Below are positions 17,561 to 25,894 of a stretch of DNA of 64,000 nt, piece after piece. Under the pieces are notes generated by a model. That model searched no databases, was not told where the DNA came from, and saw only the letters and a program-made list of their open reading frames with translations. A program made the position numbers and the translations under genes. Numbering within the stretch: the stretch's first letter is position 1; each line of letters starts with the position of its first letter. The stretch is from JAWXTK01 sp044433645 (lineage in GTDB: Bacteria > Bacteroidota > Bacteroidia > Bacteroidales > Rikenellaceae). Where the stretch lies: positions 1-64,000 of the forward strand of contig JAWXTK010000004.1 of the NCBI GenBank assembly GCA_044433645.1. Reading direction: 5' to 3'.

Positions 17561-17833
17561 TTATTTACGAAGATTAAGAGCTTTGATGATTGCTCTGTAA
17601 CGTTCGATATCAACTCTTTTAAGATACGCCAACAAGCTACGACGCTTACCTACTAGGCGAAGCAAAGAACGTTGTGTTCCGAAGTCGTGTTTGTTTGCTT
17701 TAAGGTGTTGTGTAAGGTGGGCGATACGGAAAGTAAACAACGCGATTTGGCTCTCTGCTGAACCTGTGTCTGTGTTAGAAGCTCCGTACTGTCCGAAAAG
17801 CTCTTGCTTTTTCTCTGATGATAAATAACTCAT
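17561..17833 (-). CDS. rpsO: 30S ribosomal protein S15
   Basis: S15 binds 16S rRNA early in 30S assembly. The 90-residue sequence is complete and typical: TGSAESQIALFTFRIAHLTQHL, then HDFGTQRSLLRLVGKRRSLL and YLKR near the end. A consensus promoter is at 17905-17935 and the leader is about 66 bases. S15 represses its own translation in several bacteria by binding its leader; I see no clear copy of a known S15-binding structure here. pnp follows downstream. Confidence 0.97.
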   Translation of the reverse strand: MSYLSSEKKQELFGQYGASNTDTGSAESQIALFTFRIAHLTQHLKANKHDFGTQRSLLRLVGKRRSLLAYLKRVDIERYRAIIKALNLRK

Positions 17834-17904
17834 GCTATTAATTTTTAATTAAGTTCCACTTATCTGCAAATCTGCCTTATTCAGATATTGCCTAAGCGTG
17901 GGCG

Positions 17905-17935
17905 CAAAGATAATTCTTTTTTGCTAATAAACAAA
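17905..17935 (-). promoter_or_regulatory. rpsO promoter
   Basis: On the minus strand TTTG (17932-17935) and TATCTTTG (17905-17912) are separated by 19 bases, an exact Bacteroidota promoter. The predicted start near 17899 leaves a leader of about 66 bases before the ATG at 17833. Confidence 0.75.
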
Positions 17936-17972
17936 GCTTTACGTTTATTTTTACCTATATTTATAGGCAGAT

Positions 17973-18004
17973 TTTGTGAAAAATCAGAAAAATAAATACT
18001 TTTG
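17973..18004 (+). promoter_or_regulatory. apbE-folC promoter
   Basis: TTTG (17973-17976) and TACTTTTG (17997-18004) are separated by 20 bases. The -7 box overlaps the in-frame TTG at 18002, which rules that codon out and supports ATG 18026 for apbE. Confidence 0.75.
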
Positions 18005-18025
18005 TGGGTAAATTTTATTAAAATC

Positions 18026-19018
18026 ATGAAGAAATTTTCGATATTTTGTGCTCTTGTCACTCTTTTGCTCTCGTGCGAGAGTGCTAAGCCAGGGCAAACC
18101 ATAATAGACGGGCTAGCTCTTGGAACTACCTATCACATAGTAATTTGCGAAGACACTATTCGGGGGACAAAAGCTGCTATTAACCAATGTTTTGATCAAG
18201 TAAATGCCTCGATGTCGCTTTATAATAAAGACTCTAGATTGAGTCAAATCAATCGCAATGAGACCCTCGAATTGGACTCTATGCTCAGCGAGTGTATTTC
18301 CCAGGCCTTGAGAGTTAGTGCTCAGACCCTAGGCATGTATGATATAACCATAAAACCTCTAACAGACGCGTGGGGATTTGCCAAAGAGCAAAAAACCGAG
18401 CATATAAACGTTGACTCTCTGCTAGAGTTTGTGGGTTACCAGAAAATTAGCATCAAGAACAATAAATTAATTAAACAAAATCTAAATACTCAGTTGGATT
18501 TAAACTCTATTGCCAAGGGCAGTACAGTGGATATTGTGGCGCAAACTCTCGAAGAAATGGGCTATAAAAATTACTTAGTTGAGATAGGAGGCGAGATTTT
18601 TGCGCGAGGTGTAAATGCTCACAGCAATCACTGGCGCATAGGCATAGACAGACCCGAGGACGGAAATTACTCACCAGGGGTCAATCTTCAGAACATACTA
18701 TCTATCAGTGATATGGCTATGGCAACTTCGGGAAATTATAGGCGTTTTTACCTAGATGATAAGGGTAATAAAATAGTGCATACTATAAATCCAAAAACAG
18801 GTCTAACCTCGCCCAGCAATTTACTTTCAGCAACTGTGATTACAGAAAATTGCGCCATGGCCGATGCTTATGCTACGGCACTGATGTCTATGGGTTTAGA
18901 AGAGGCTAAGGAGTTTGATTTAAAAAATCCTAAGGTGCTAGTGTATTTGATTTATAGTGATGATTCATCTAAAATGCAGACTTACGCGAGCGAGCAACTA
19001 ACAGAAATGATAGAGTAA
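18026..19018 (+). CDS. apbE: FAD:protein FMN transferase (ApbE family lipoprotein)
   Basis: ApbE attaches FMN covalently to target flavoproteins such as NqrB, NqrC and RnfG, outside the cytoplasmic membrane. With ATG 18026 the protein has 330 residues and a lipoprotein signal ending LLLSC (Cys17). Family motifs are visible: GTTYHI, LDLNSIAKGSTVD, an EIGGEIFARG segment, and HTINPKTGLTSPS, then AMADAYATALMSMG carrying the metal-binding aspartate. folC begins one base before the stop is complete (TAATG), so translation is coupled. Confidence 0.9.
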   Translation: MKKFSIFCALVTLLLSCESAKPGQTIIDGLALGTTYHIVICEDTIRGTKAAINQCFDQVNASMSLYNKDSRLSQINRNETLELDSMLSECISQALRVSAQTLGMYDITIKPLTDAWGFAKEQKTEHINVDSLLEFVGYQKISIKNNKLIKQNLNTQLDLNSIAKGSTVDIVAQTLEEMGYKNYLVEIGGEIFARGVNAHSNHWRIGIDRPEDGNYSPGVNLQNILSISDMAMATSGNYRRFYLDDKGNKIVHTINPKTGLTSPSNLLSATVITENCAMADAYATALMSMGLEEAKEFDLKNPKVLVYLIYSDDSSKMQTYASEQLTEMIE

Positions 19019-20217
19019 TGGATTACAAGCAGACCCTTGATTTTATGTTTTCCTCTCTACCGGTATTCCAACACCAGGGGCAGAGTGCATACAAACCTGG
19101 TATAGATAGCACTATAAATTTCTTAGAAAAACTAGGAAATCCTCACCTAAAATTTAAAACCATACACCTAGCAGGCACAAATGGCAAGGGTTCGTGTTCT
19201 CACATGCTAGCGTCTGTGTGTGGTGAGGCAGGTCTTAAAACTGGCCTTTACACCTCGCCACATCTTAGAGATTTTCGCGAGAGAATCAAAATTAACGGTG
19301 TGATGATACCTGAAAACCAAGTGGTTAGCTTTATAGCCGAGCACAAGGACAAAATAAAAGGTTTGTCGTTTTTTGAGATGTGCGTTGGTATGTGTTTTGA
19401 TTTTTTTGCGCGCGAGGGCGTTGATATCGCTATCATAGAGACTGGCTTGGGTGGCAGGCTAGATTCTACAAATGTTGTTCATCCCCTAGTTAGCATAATC
19501 ACAAATATAGGTCTCGATCACACGGCTCTGTTAGGCAATACACTAGAGCAAATCGCAGGCGAAAAGGCAGGGATAATCAAGCCAAACACACCTATTATAA
19601 TAGGAGAGAGAAATCCTAGCTGTGACGCAGTGTTTTTGGCCAAGGCTAAGGAGCTTTCCTCGCCCATATATTTCGCTGAGGATTATGCAATGAGCGCAGA
19701 GTGCGACTTAAGGGGAAACTATCAAAAACAAAATATCGCAATAGTTCTAAAAGCCTTAGATATTTTGCAAATAGCTGATTATAAGGCTGTTGAGCGTGGA
19801 ATGAAAAATGTAGTTAAGAACACAGGCCTCAGGGGTAGGTGGGAGATTTTTGCTCAGAGACCTTTGTCGGTGTGCGACACGGGTCACAATAGCCATGGTC
19901 TAAAATGTGTTTTAGAGCAGATTAAAGAGCAGAAATTCAGTAAACTTTACTTTGTTTTGGGCGTTGTTTCCGACAAGGACTTAGACTCGATTTTACCCTT
20001 ATTACCCATGGATGCACATTATATTTTCACCCAAGCTAGCATAGATAGGGCATTGAATATCAATGCTTTATATGATAAAGCGACGGAGTTTGGCTTGCAG
20101 GGTGAAAAAGTTGTGGGTGTGAATGAGGCTTATGCTCGCGCCAAAGAGTTAGCGCATGAAGATGATATGATCTTTGTCGGTGGCAGTACGTTTACTGTTG
20201 CTGACCTCGATTTTTAA
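19018..20217 (+). CDS. folC: Folylpolyglutamate synthase / dihydrofolate synthase
   Basis: FolC adds glutamate to dihydropteroate and folates. The 399 residues carry the Mur-ligase-like ATP site (LAGTNGKGSCSHML near residue 52) and the omega-loop YTSPHLRDFRERIKING. The mid-domain has GLGGRLDSTNVV and NIGLDHTALLG, and the C-terminal domain has VCDTGHNSHG. It overlaps the apbE stop by one base. At its 3' end it runs 26 bases into the converging yidD gene. Whether it does both reactions cannot be told, but a single folC is usual in this phylum. Confidence 0.93.
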   Translation: MDYKQTLDFMFSSLPVFQHQGQSAYKPGIDSTINFLEKLGNPHLKFKTIHLAGTNGKGSCSHMLASVCGEAGLKTGLYTSPHLRDFRERIKINGVMIPENQVVSFIAEHKDKIKGLSFFEMCVGMCFDFFAREGVDIAIIETGLGGRLDSTNVVHPLVSIITNIGLDHTALLGNTLEQIAGEKAGIIKPNTPIIIGERNPSCDAVFLAKAKELSSPIYFAEDYAMSAECDLRGNYQKQNIAIVLKALDILQIADYKAVERGMKNVVKNTGLRGRWEIFAQRPLSVCDTGHNSHGLKCVLEQIKEQKFSKLYFVLGVVSDKDLDSILPLLPMDAHYIFTQASIDRALNINALYDKATEFGLQGEKVVGVNEAYARAKELAHEDDMIFVGGSTFTVADLDF

Positions 20218-20491
20218 TTTTACGTCTTGATTCTGGGACTGGATCATACCCGTGCCCTCCCCAAGGATTACAGCGCAAAATACGCCACACGGTTAAATAA
20301 AAACCAACGAAAAGCCCTCGTTTTTGGAAAGCCTCAATAGCGTAACGCGAACACGTGGGTGTGAATCTGCAAGCATTTGGTAAAAATGGAGAGATGCAGT
20401 TGCGATAAAAAAACAACAATAAAAGAAAGGGAAATATTGTAATTTTTTTAAAAACTTTCGCTAATATTTGCCAATATTTTTTTAACTGCAT
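20192..20491 (-). CDS. yidD: Membrane protein insertion efficiency factor YidD
   Basis: YidD is a small amphipathic protein at the inner membrane that helps YidC-dependent insertion. The 99 residues contain the family core: FYRNCISPFLPNACRFTPTCSRYAIEAF, then GFYLTVWRILRCNPWGGHGYDPVP. The three conserved cysteines in that core are present. The start at 20491 overlaps the end of rnpA by 44 bases, and no later ATG precedes the core, so overlap is real. The 3' end overlaps the converging folC by 26 bases. The rnpA-yidD pairing is conserved in bacteria. Confidence 0.93.
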   Translation of the reverse strand: MQLKKYWQILAKVFKKITIFPFLLLLFFYRNCISPFLPNACRFTPTCSRYAIEAFQKRGLFVGFYLTVWRILRCNPWGGHGYDPVPESRRKIKNRGQQQ

Positions 20492-20831
20492 TTTCTACGG
20501 TTTTATATTCCAAACATTCTTTTGACGAATATATTAGAGCTAGATTTATACTCTTAGCCTTAGCATTAAGCTCCAGTTTTAGGGGATGATTATTAAGCCT
20601 AAAGGCCTCGCGTATGCGTCGTTTATTTAGGTTGCGTTTGTTTGCGCGCTTATGATAACGCTTTGATACAGAGATTAATAGCCTTAGATTTGGATAATCA
20701 CCAACTTCACCAACAGTGTAAACATACCTAAACGGAAAAATAAAACCAGAGCTCCCCTTTTCAAAGAGCTCTGATATTGTTTTTTGTGAACATAGCCTTT
20801 CACTTTTGGTGAATGTATGTCTTTGCTCCAT
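20448..20831 (-). CDS. rnpA: Ribonuclease P protein component
   Basis: RnpA is the protein cofactor of RNase P, which matures tRNA 5' ends. The 127 residues include the FPFRYVY strand, LRLLISVSKRYHKRANKRNLNKRR with the RNR-type arginine-rich helix, and the LALIYSS strand. The start codon overlaps the hemD stop by one base (TAATG on the minus strand). rpmH, its usual neighbour in many phyla, is elsewhere in this window (38833-38988). RNase P RNA itself was not seen here. Confidence 0.94.
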   Translation of the reverse strand: MEQRHTFTKSERLCSQKTISELFEKGSSGFIFPFRYVYTVGEVGDYPNLRLLISVSKRYHKRANKRNLNKRRIREAFRLNNHPLKLELNAKAKSINLALIYSSKECLEYKTVENAVKKILANISESF

Positions 20832-21694
20832 TAGTTTGCTTTTTCTTCGGCAGGTTTTCTACACCTAGTTTTTTTGATTGGTTTAGCCTCTTGCGCTTTC
20901 ACAAAGTCCTCAGCCTCAGACTTATCCATTATAGAAATAGACTCGACCTCTTTGCCCGAGTTGATTTGTTTGATGTAAATATCCACGGCCTTAGTCATAG
21001 AAGGAACTTGAGGCGATGGCGCCATAGTTTTAACATCTAGACCTAACTCAATTGCTTTGCGTGTTGTGCCCTGGCCAAAAGTTGCCACAGCAGGAATATC
21101 CTCTAAAGGGAAGGCTGCAACCAAAGATTTGATTTCGGTAGGACTGTAAAAAACTAGCAAATCGTATTGTTTGATATCTAAATCACTTAAATCTGTGCTC
21201 ACCGTGCGCGCTAGGATAACTTCCGCGAAGTTAAGTTTCATGCGTTCCATAGTTGATGGAATCTCTTGTTTGTGTGGTTCAGAGAGGGTTAAGAGCATTT
21301 TCTCATCCTTATGCTTTATCATAAGCTCCATAAAATGAGGGAAAGTGCCGTCGGCAAAGAAAATTTTACGTTTGCGATAAACAATGTATTTTTGAAGATA
21401 AAGCGCGATAGCTTCTGTGTAGCACAAGTATTTCATGCCCTCAGGGATAGTAATTCTTGCTTGCTCACAAATTTCAAAGAAACTGTCTATGGTTTTTCTG
21501 CTAGAAAAAATCACGGCAGTGTGGTCTAAAATTTCAACTCTTTGTCCACGAAACTCTTTTAATGTGACGCCTTCAACTTTAATGAAGGGGTGAAAATCTA
21601 CAGCTGTTTTGTAGGTTTTCATAATTTCGTTATACGGAGATTTCTCCATTACAGCGGGCTTAGGCTGTGAAACTAGTACTTTTTTGACTTTCAT
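20831..21694 (-). CDS. hemD: Uroporphyrinogen-III synthase (HemD-like)
   Basis: HemD closes the tetrapyrrole ring in heme biosynthesis. Sequence conservation in this family is low, so the call leans on context. The 287-residue protein has the expected two Rossmann-like halves: HTAVIFSSRKTIDSFF (the AVIFTS-type segment) in the first and YDLLVFYSPTEIKSL followed by VATFGQGTTRKAIELG in the second. The Bacteroidota neighbourhood DUF4271-hemD-rnpA-yidD is conserved. The basic C-terminal tail (about residues 265-287) is outside the fold. No other heme genes are in the window. Confidence 0.8.
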   Translation of the reverse strand: MKVKKVLVSQPKPAVMEKSPYNEIMKTYKTAVDFHPFIKVEGVTLKEFRGQRVEILDHTAVIFSSRKTIDSFFEICEQARITIPEGMKYLCYTEAIALYLQKYIVYRKRKIFFADGTFPHFMELMIKHKDEKMLLTLSEPHKQEIPSTMERMKLNFAEVILARTVSTDLSDLDIKQYDLLVFYSPTEIKSLVAAFPLEDIPAVATFGQGTTRKAIELGLDVKTMAPSPQVPSMTKAVDIYIKQINSGKEVESISIMDKSEAEDFVKAQEAKPIKKTRCRKPAEEKAN

Positions 21695-21743
21695 AATTAT
21701 GTTAATCTCTCTTTGTTCTAACGAGCCTAATTTTTGGGGAGTT

Positions 21744-22499
21744 TTATGTTAAAAAAAACAAAATTAACGTTAGAGGGAAAATTTCAATGGCGCAAAGGTA
21801 CAAAAACCAATTTAAAGTTGAAACTTTTTTTGCAAGAAACAGCATATAAGTCTTATAAAGCCATAAAATAACCAGAAAAACGGAGGCTAAAAGTCCAATT
21901 ATTGCTAAAATGAAAAGAAATTTACCATTGTACAAAGCACCTAGAATCACGATAGGAGATAGCAAAAGCGAACTTGACGCTATAAATAAATTGCGAAGTT
22001 CAAGCAAATCATTCGTAAAATCACTACTTAGAGTAAGTAAGCCACTGGTTTTTAATGCAAAATATTTAAAAGCGTAGATTATGGGAGAGAACAGACAAAG
22101 TGGCAATACTAGTATTTTTAGTAAAGAACTATTATACATACTATTAACCTGCTCAAGAGATGTTAAATCAAGGATTTTAACAAGCAATACTCCCATGCTT
22201 AAAAACCAGAGACAATTTGATAAAATTATTGTATCCTTGTCAAGCGCGCTACCTGAGTTAGAAATTTCTTCGTGATTGTACTTTATTTTAAGGATTTTGC
22301 TAGTTAAACTAATATTTTTTCTAAGCCATAGGGTGTAAATCAAAAGAAGAATTATAACTGAAAATTTGTAGATAATACTATCGGCAAGAGCTGCATTTGT
22401 AACATTTGTTACATGAGCGTAAAAACCGTTATCTAGCTCTAAAACACTAGAATTTTCACCAAAAAACTCACTTACGCTAACCAAAGAATCTGCTTTCAT
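21744..22499 (-). CDS. DUF4271 membrane protein
   Basis: This 251-residue protein has about six or seven transmembrane segments after a periplasmic-looking N-terminal stretch of about 40 residues. The C-terminal segment LNWFLYLCAIEIFPLTLILFFLT matches the DUF4271 ending (a YLC-LEI-PL pattern). Its place directly upstream of hemD is typical of Bacteroidota. Function is unknown; the constant linkage to hemD suggests envelope or heme-related work but proves nothing. It lies 4 bases after the histidine kinase gene in the same operon. Confidence 0.7.
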   Translation of the reverse strand: MKADSLVSVSEFFGENSSVLELDNGFYAHVTNVTNAALADSIIYKFSVIILLLIYTLWLRKNISLTSKILKIKYNHEEISNSGSALDKDTIILSNCLWFLSMGVLLVKILDLTSLEQVNSMYNSSLLKILVLPLCLFSPIIYAFKYFALKTSGLLTLSSDFTNDLLELRNLFIASSSLLLSPIVILGALYNGKFLFILAIIGLLASVFLVILWLYKTYMLFLAKKVSTLNWFLYLCAIEIFPLTLILFFLT

Positions 22500-22503
22500 T
22501 GTC

Positions 22504-23664
22504 TTAAACTTTATTTAGTGAAATTCTAATGGTTGTACCCTTGCCAATTTCAGACTCTGTAACAGCTATACTCCCGTTGTGATATTCGCTTACAATGCGT
22601 TTGCTGAGGGATAATCCTAGTCCCCAGCCGCGAGTCTTAGTAGTGAATCCTGGGTCGAAAATACGCTTAAAATTAGCCTTTGCTATGCCTTTGCCTGTGT
22701 CCTGAACGTCTATATGTATATACTTTTTATCACTTGAAATTGTAACATTTATTACACCTTTCCCTTGTAGTGCATCAAGTGAATTTTTAAGCAGATTTTC
22801 TATGACCCATTCAAATAAAGCCTCGTTTATCATGGCCTTAGTTGGTGCAATAGCAAGTCCGTTGTAATGTAGAGTTACATTTCTGGGGATGCGAGTTTTA
22901 AAGTATTGCACAGTGCTACCCACAAGCTCATTTACATTCACTGGCGAAAGTATGGTTTCTGAGCCTATTTTAGAGAATCTATCAACTACTTTTGTGAGCC
23001 TGGTTAAGTCCTTACTCATCTCATCCACAGCGTTTTGGTCTATGTCTAGGCTTTTAAGATATTCTATCCAGCCAAGCAGGGATGATGTAGGCGTTCCAAG
23101 CTGATGAGCTGTTTCTTTGGCCAGACCTACCCACACTCTATTTTGCTCATTTGATTTTGCTGAATGTAGTGATACCACAAGAAAAAATATAAAAATAGCT
23201 ATTGTAAGTAACTGAATAGCAGGGAAAAACCTTAATTTCTTCAAAAGGCTAGATTGTCCAAAAAATATAAAATAATCCATGCCGTCCCATGAACTTATCC
23301 TAAGGGGTTGATTCTCAGAGGAAAATTCATCCATTTTATTTCTTAAAAGGTCGGGGTGTTTTAATATTTTTTCGTCTATAAGGTGAGATTCTATAACTTC
23401 GAGCTTAGTGTTGGTGACAATAAATGGAATAGTATTGTGATTGCTAATTATCTGATGCACAAGCCTATCCTGGCGATTAAACTCTACTCCAAGACGCTCC
23501 ATTGCATGAGACCAAACGGCAACTTCATTGTTTTCCTTAAGCCTAAGCTCGTGGGCCATTTGCGAGGTATAATACAAAGACACACCCACCAAAAACACAG
23601 CCAGCGCAACAATAAGTGCTCGTCTGTAAAAGTTAGAGGGCTTATGTTTAAGGTTTAGTTTCAC
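22504..23664 (-). CDS. Membrane sensor histidine kinase
   Basis: The 386-residue protein has two transmembrane helices (about residues 16-34 and 147-166) flanking a periplasmic domain of about 110 residues. A HisKA-like region follows with phospho-acceptor His187 in KETAHQLGTP. The HATPase domain has the N box NLLKNSLDALQG, the G1 box DTGKGIAKA, the F box FDPGFTTK and the G2 box GLGLSLSKR. No HAMP domain is obvious. Start and stop overlap the S41 protease gene by one base. No response regulator is in this operon, so its partner is elsewhere. Confidence 0.9.
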   Translation of the reverse strand: MKLNLKHKPSNFYRRALIVALAVFLVGVSLYYTSQMAHELRLKENNEVAVWSHAMERLGVEFNRQDRLVHQIISNHNTIPFIVTNTKLEVIESHLIDEKILKHPDLLRNKMDEFSSENQPLRISSWDGMDYFIFFGQSSLLKKLRFFPAIQLLTIAIFIFFLVVSLHSAKSNEQNRVWVGLAKETAHQLGTPTSSLLGWIEYLKSLDIDQNAVDEMSKDLTRLTKVVDRFSKIGSETILSPVNVNELVGSTVQYFKTRIPRNVTLHYNGLAIAPTKAMINEALFEWVIENLLKNSLDALQGKGVINVTISSDKKYIHIDVQDTGKGIAKANFKRIFDPGFTTKTRGWGLGLSLSKRIVSEYHNGSIAVTESEIGKGTTIRISLNKV

Positions 23665-25337
23665 TATTTTATAGGGTCTTTAGTGTTGCTTAAATACTTG
23701 TTATAAAGCTTGCTATTTTTGAGTACTTCTTGAGCTTTGATTATTTCCTTATCACTACTCAATGAGCTAGCAATCACACCATTACGATAATGCTTTTGAA
23801 GTATGATTTGATTCTCAATAAGCTCTATAAGTTCATCTTTGTTAATATCAAGGCTTAACTTTTTGTCCTGCGAGAGTTTGCTCTCCATAGCCTTGATTTG
23901 CTCGTCTATTATATCAATAAAATCTTCGTCCCTAGCTTGTTTTTTGAGTGTATTTATAGCTTTTTTTGTTGCCGATTCCCACTGCACATCTTTGTCTGCC
24001 ATGAAACTTACAAATTCAGCGTACTCACTATCACTAAGTTTATATCCAAGCTGAGGAATTACTCTTTGGGGGTTAGTCTTAAAGTATTCAGCCACAAAGT
24101 CGTCGATATAGCCCTTGGCATAAACTATCATAGAAAACGTACTGTTCTTGTCTTTTTCTATTTTAATGTCGGGCGTTACGCCTCCTCCGTCATAAACCCT
24201 GCGTCCAGCCGAGGTTTTAAACTCACTAATTAGCGAGTCAGGCACATTTTCAGCTCTGCCGTCTTGGTCTCTGTGGCTATAATCTAGCGCCTGTATACAG
24301 CGGCCACTTGGGATGTAATATTTTGCAGTTGTGACTTTTAAATATGAGTTATAACCTAGGTGTCTTGTGTTTTGAACAAGCCCTTTGCCAAAAGTTCTTT
24401 GCCCCACGAGTACTGCTCTATCAAGGTCTTGGAGTGCCCCTGAGACTATCTCTGAGGCAGATGCTGAGTTTTTATTAACTAAGACTGTGATAGGAATTTC
24501 GAGGTCTATGGGGTCATCTTTAGTTTTAAAAACCTCGTTAACAGACTTGGTTTTCCCTCTCATGGAAACAACCTCGGTGCCCTTAGGAGTGAACATAGAC
24601 AAGATTTTTACGGCCTCCTGCAAAAGTCCTCCTCCATTGTTTCTAAGGTCTATAATTAGCGAGGTTGCACCCTGTTTTTTTAACGAATAAAATGCGTTTT
24701 TCATATCCTCAGAACAATCTTGAGTAAAGTCGCTAAGTAAGATATAGGCTGTGCTATCAGGCAGTAGGGTATAAAAAGTAACCCCTGAGATTGTGATGCG
24801 TTCACGGGTGATTTTCATCTCTTTTTCTTCGCCCGTAAATGCTTTTTCGACTTTTAAAGTGAATTTTGTGCCAGGCTCACCTTTTAGCAATGAGCTGACT
24901 TTCTCTGTTGAGTATCCTTTGGCATCTGCCCCGTCAATTTCTAGGATTTTATCGCCTATCTCGAGCTTTGCTTTATCAGCTGGAAAACCTTTGTAGGGCT
25001 CAGCTATGATAACGTAATCGCCTTTTTGTCTGATGATTGCACCCATGCCACCATACTTGCCCGTAGTCATAAATTCAAAATCTGCCATGTCTTTCTCGGG
25101 GATGAAAGTGGTGTAAGGGTCAAGATTTTTTGTCATTGCACCAGTGGCCTGCATCAATAGTTTTTCTGTGTCAACCGTGTCTACATAGTAAAGGTTAACA
25201 TCGCGAAAAAAGTTCAAAAGTATCTCGTAATTTTTGTTAGGCGTGAATGTGTCTTTACTAGCAAAAAGCGAGGTGGAAATTATGCTGACAAGTACTATGA
25301 CTTGCAAGGTGCGTTTTAGAATATTTTTAATTTTCAT
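23664..25337 (-). CDS. S41-family C-terminal processing protease
   Basis: CtpA/Prc-type periplasmic serine proteases trim C-termini of envelope proteins. The 557 residues begin with a signal anchor (about residues 8-27). A PDZ domain (about 90-185) contains GKYGGMGA and GDKILEIDG. The catalytic domain has the serine in NSASASEIVSGAL and the lysine in QRTFGKGLVQN, with the usual Ser-Lys dyad spacing. A long helical C-terminal extension of about 150 residues follows. The start overlaps the upstream small-protein gene by 11 bases and the stop overlaps the kinase gene. Target unknown. Confidence 0.92.
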   Translation of the reverse strand: MKIKNILKRTLQVIVLVSIISTSLFASKDTFTPNKNYEILLNFFRDVNLYYVDTVDTEKLLMQATGAMTKNLDPYTTFIPEKDMADFEFMTTGKYGGMGAIIRQKGDYVIIAEPYKGFPADKAKLEIGDKILEIDGADAKGYSTEKVSSLLKGEPGTKFTLKVEKAFTGEEKEMKITRERITISGVTFYTLLPDSTAYILLSDFTQDCSEDMKNAFYSLKKQGATSLIIDLRNNGGGLLQEAVKILSMFTPKGTEVVSMRGKTKSVNEVFKTKDDPIDLEIPITVLVNKNSASASEIVSGALQDLDRAVLVGQRTFGKGLVQNTRHLGYNSYLKVTTAKYYIPSGRCIQALDYSHRDQDGRAENVPDSLISEFKTSAGRRVYDGGGVTPDIKIEKDKNSTFSMIVYAKGYIDDFVAEYFKTNPQRVIPQLGYKLSDSEYAEFVSFMADKDVQWESATKKAINTLKKQARDEDFIDIIDEQIKAMESKLSQDKKLSLDINKDELIELIENQIILQKHYRNGVIASSLSSDKEIIKAQEVLKNSKLYNKYLSNTKDPIK

Positions 25338-25785
25338 TGTTTTTCAAAAAAGTTCTTAATCGGTATTCTATTCTCACGGTTTCTTTTCTTATTCCCGAAA
25401 TTATCATTTGTTTGTCCTCTAATTTGAGGGTTATTTTGTCTTCGCCTAGGGTTTTTGCTCTTTTTATTATGCTTTGGGCTCTAAAAGTTAGCTCGCCGTC
25501 CTCGCCTCTTGCCTTAAGTTCATAGCCACAGAGTTCAAAAACTTTAGTTATAGTTTCTTCTTTTACTCTGCATCTTATGGCTCTTACAGTGTAACCAAAG
25601 TAAGGGTAGGTGGCAGACAAAGCAATAATTGCTAAGGCCAAAAGCAGACCTTTGCTAGATGTAAGCGTATGAATAAGTTGCCCATTAGCATTTTGCCCTG
25701 ATAAAAACATTAACGCGAAAATTAGGCCTAAAAGTATAATTAGTGAAATGAAATATTTGACAGCTCTTAAAATGTATAGTTTCAT
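25327..25785 (-). CDS. Small two-pass membrane protein, unknown function
   Basis: The 152 residues start with two hydrophobic segments (about 8-30 and 45-66) and then a soluble basic/acidic alpha-beta region of about 85 residues. I recognise no family with certainty, though similar short membrane proteins head S41-protease operons in Bacteroidales. It is the first gene of the seven-gene minus operon. A -7 box TATTTTTG lies at 25813-25820 on the minus strand, 28 bases upstream of the ATG. The 3' end overlaps the protease start by 11 bases. Confidence 0.6.
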   Translation of the reverse strand: MKLYILRAVKYFISLIILLGLIFALMFLSGQNANGQLIHTLTSSKGLLLALAIIALSATYPYFGYTVRAIRCRVKEETITKVFELCGYELKARGEDGELTFRAQSIIKRAKTLGEDKITLKLEDKQMIISGIRKETVRIEYRLRTFLKNNEN

Positions 25786-25831
25786 AAAATGATTTTTAGT
25801 TTATGCAAGTTACAAAAATATATAAAATAAC

Positions 25832-25863
25832 TTTGCAATTCAATGATTTTTAATGTAACTTTG
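25832..25863 (+). promoter_or_regulatory. lpxK operon promoter
   Basis: TTTG (25832-25835) and TAACTTTG (25856-25863) are separated by 20 bases. The upstream TTTG is itself part of another TAACTTTG (25828-25835), so two overlapping start sites are possible. Transcription would begin near 25869, about 26 bases before the lpxK ATG. Confidence 0.7.
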
Positions 25864-25894
25864 AAAAATATATGTAATTTTTTTGCTTTTTATA

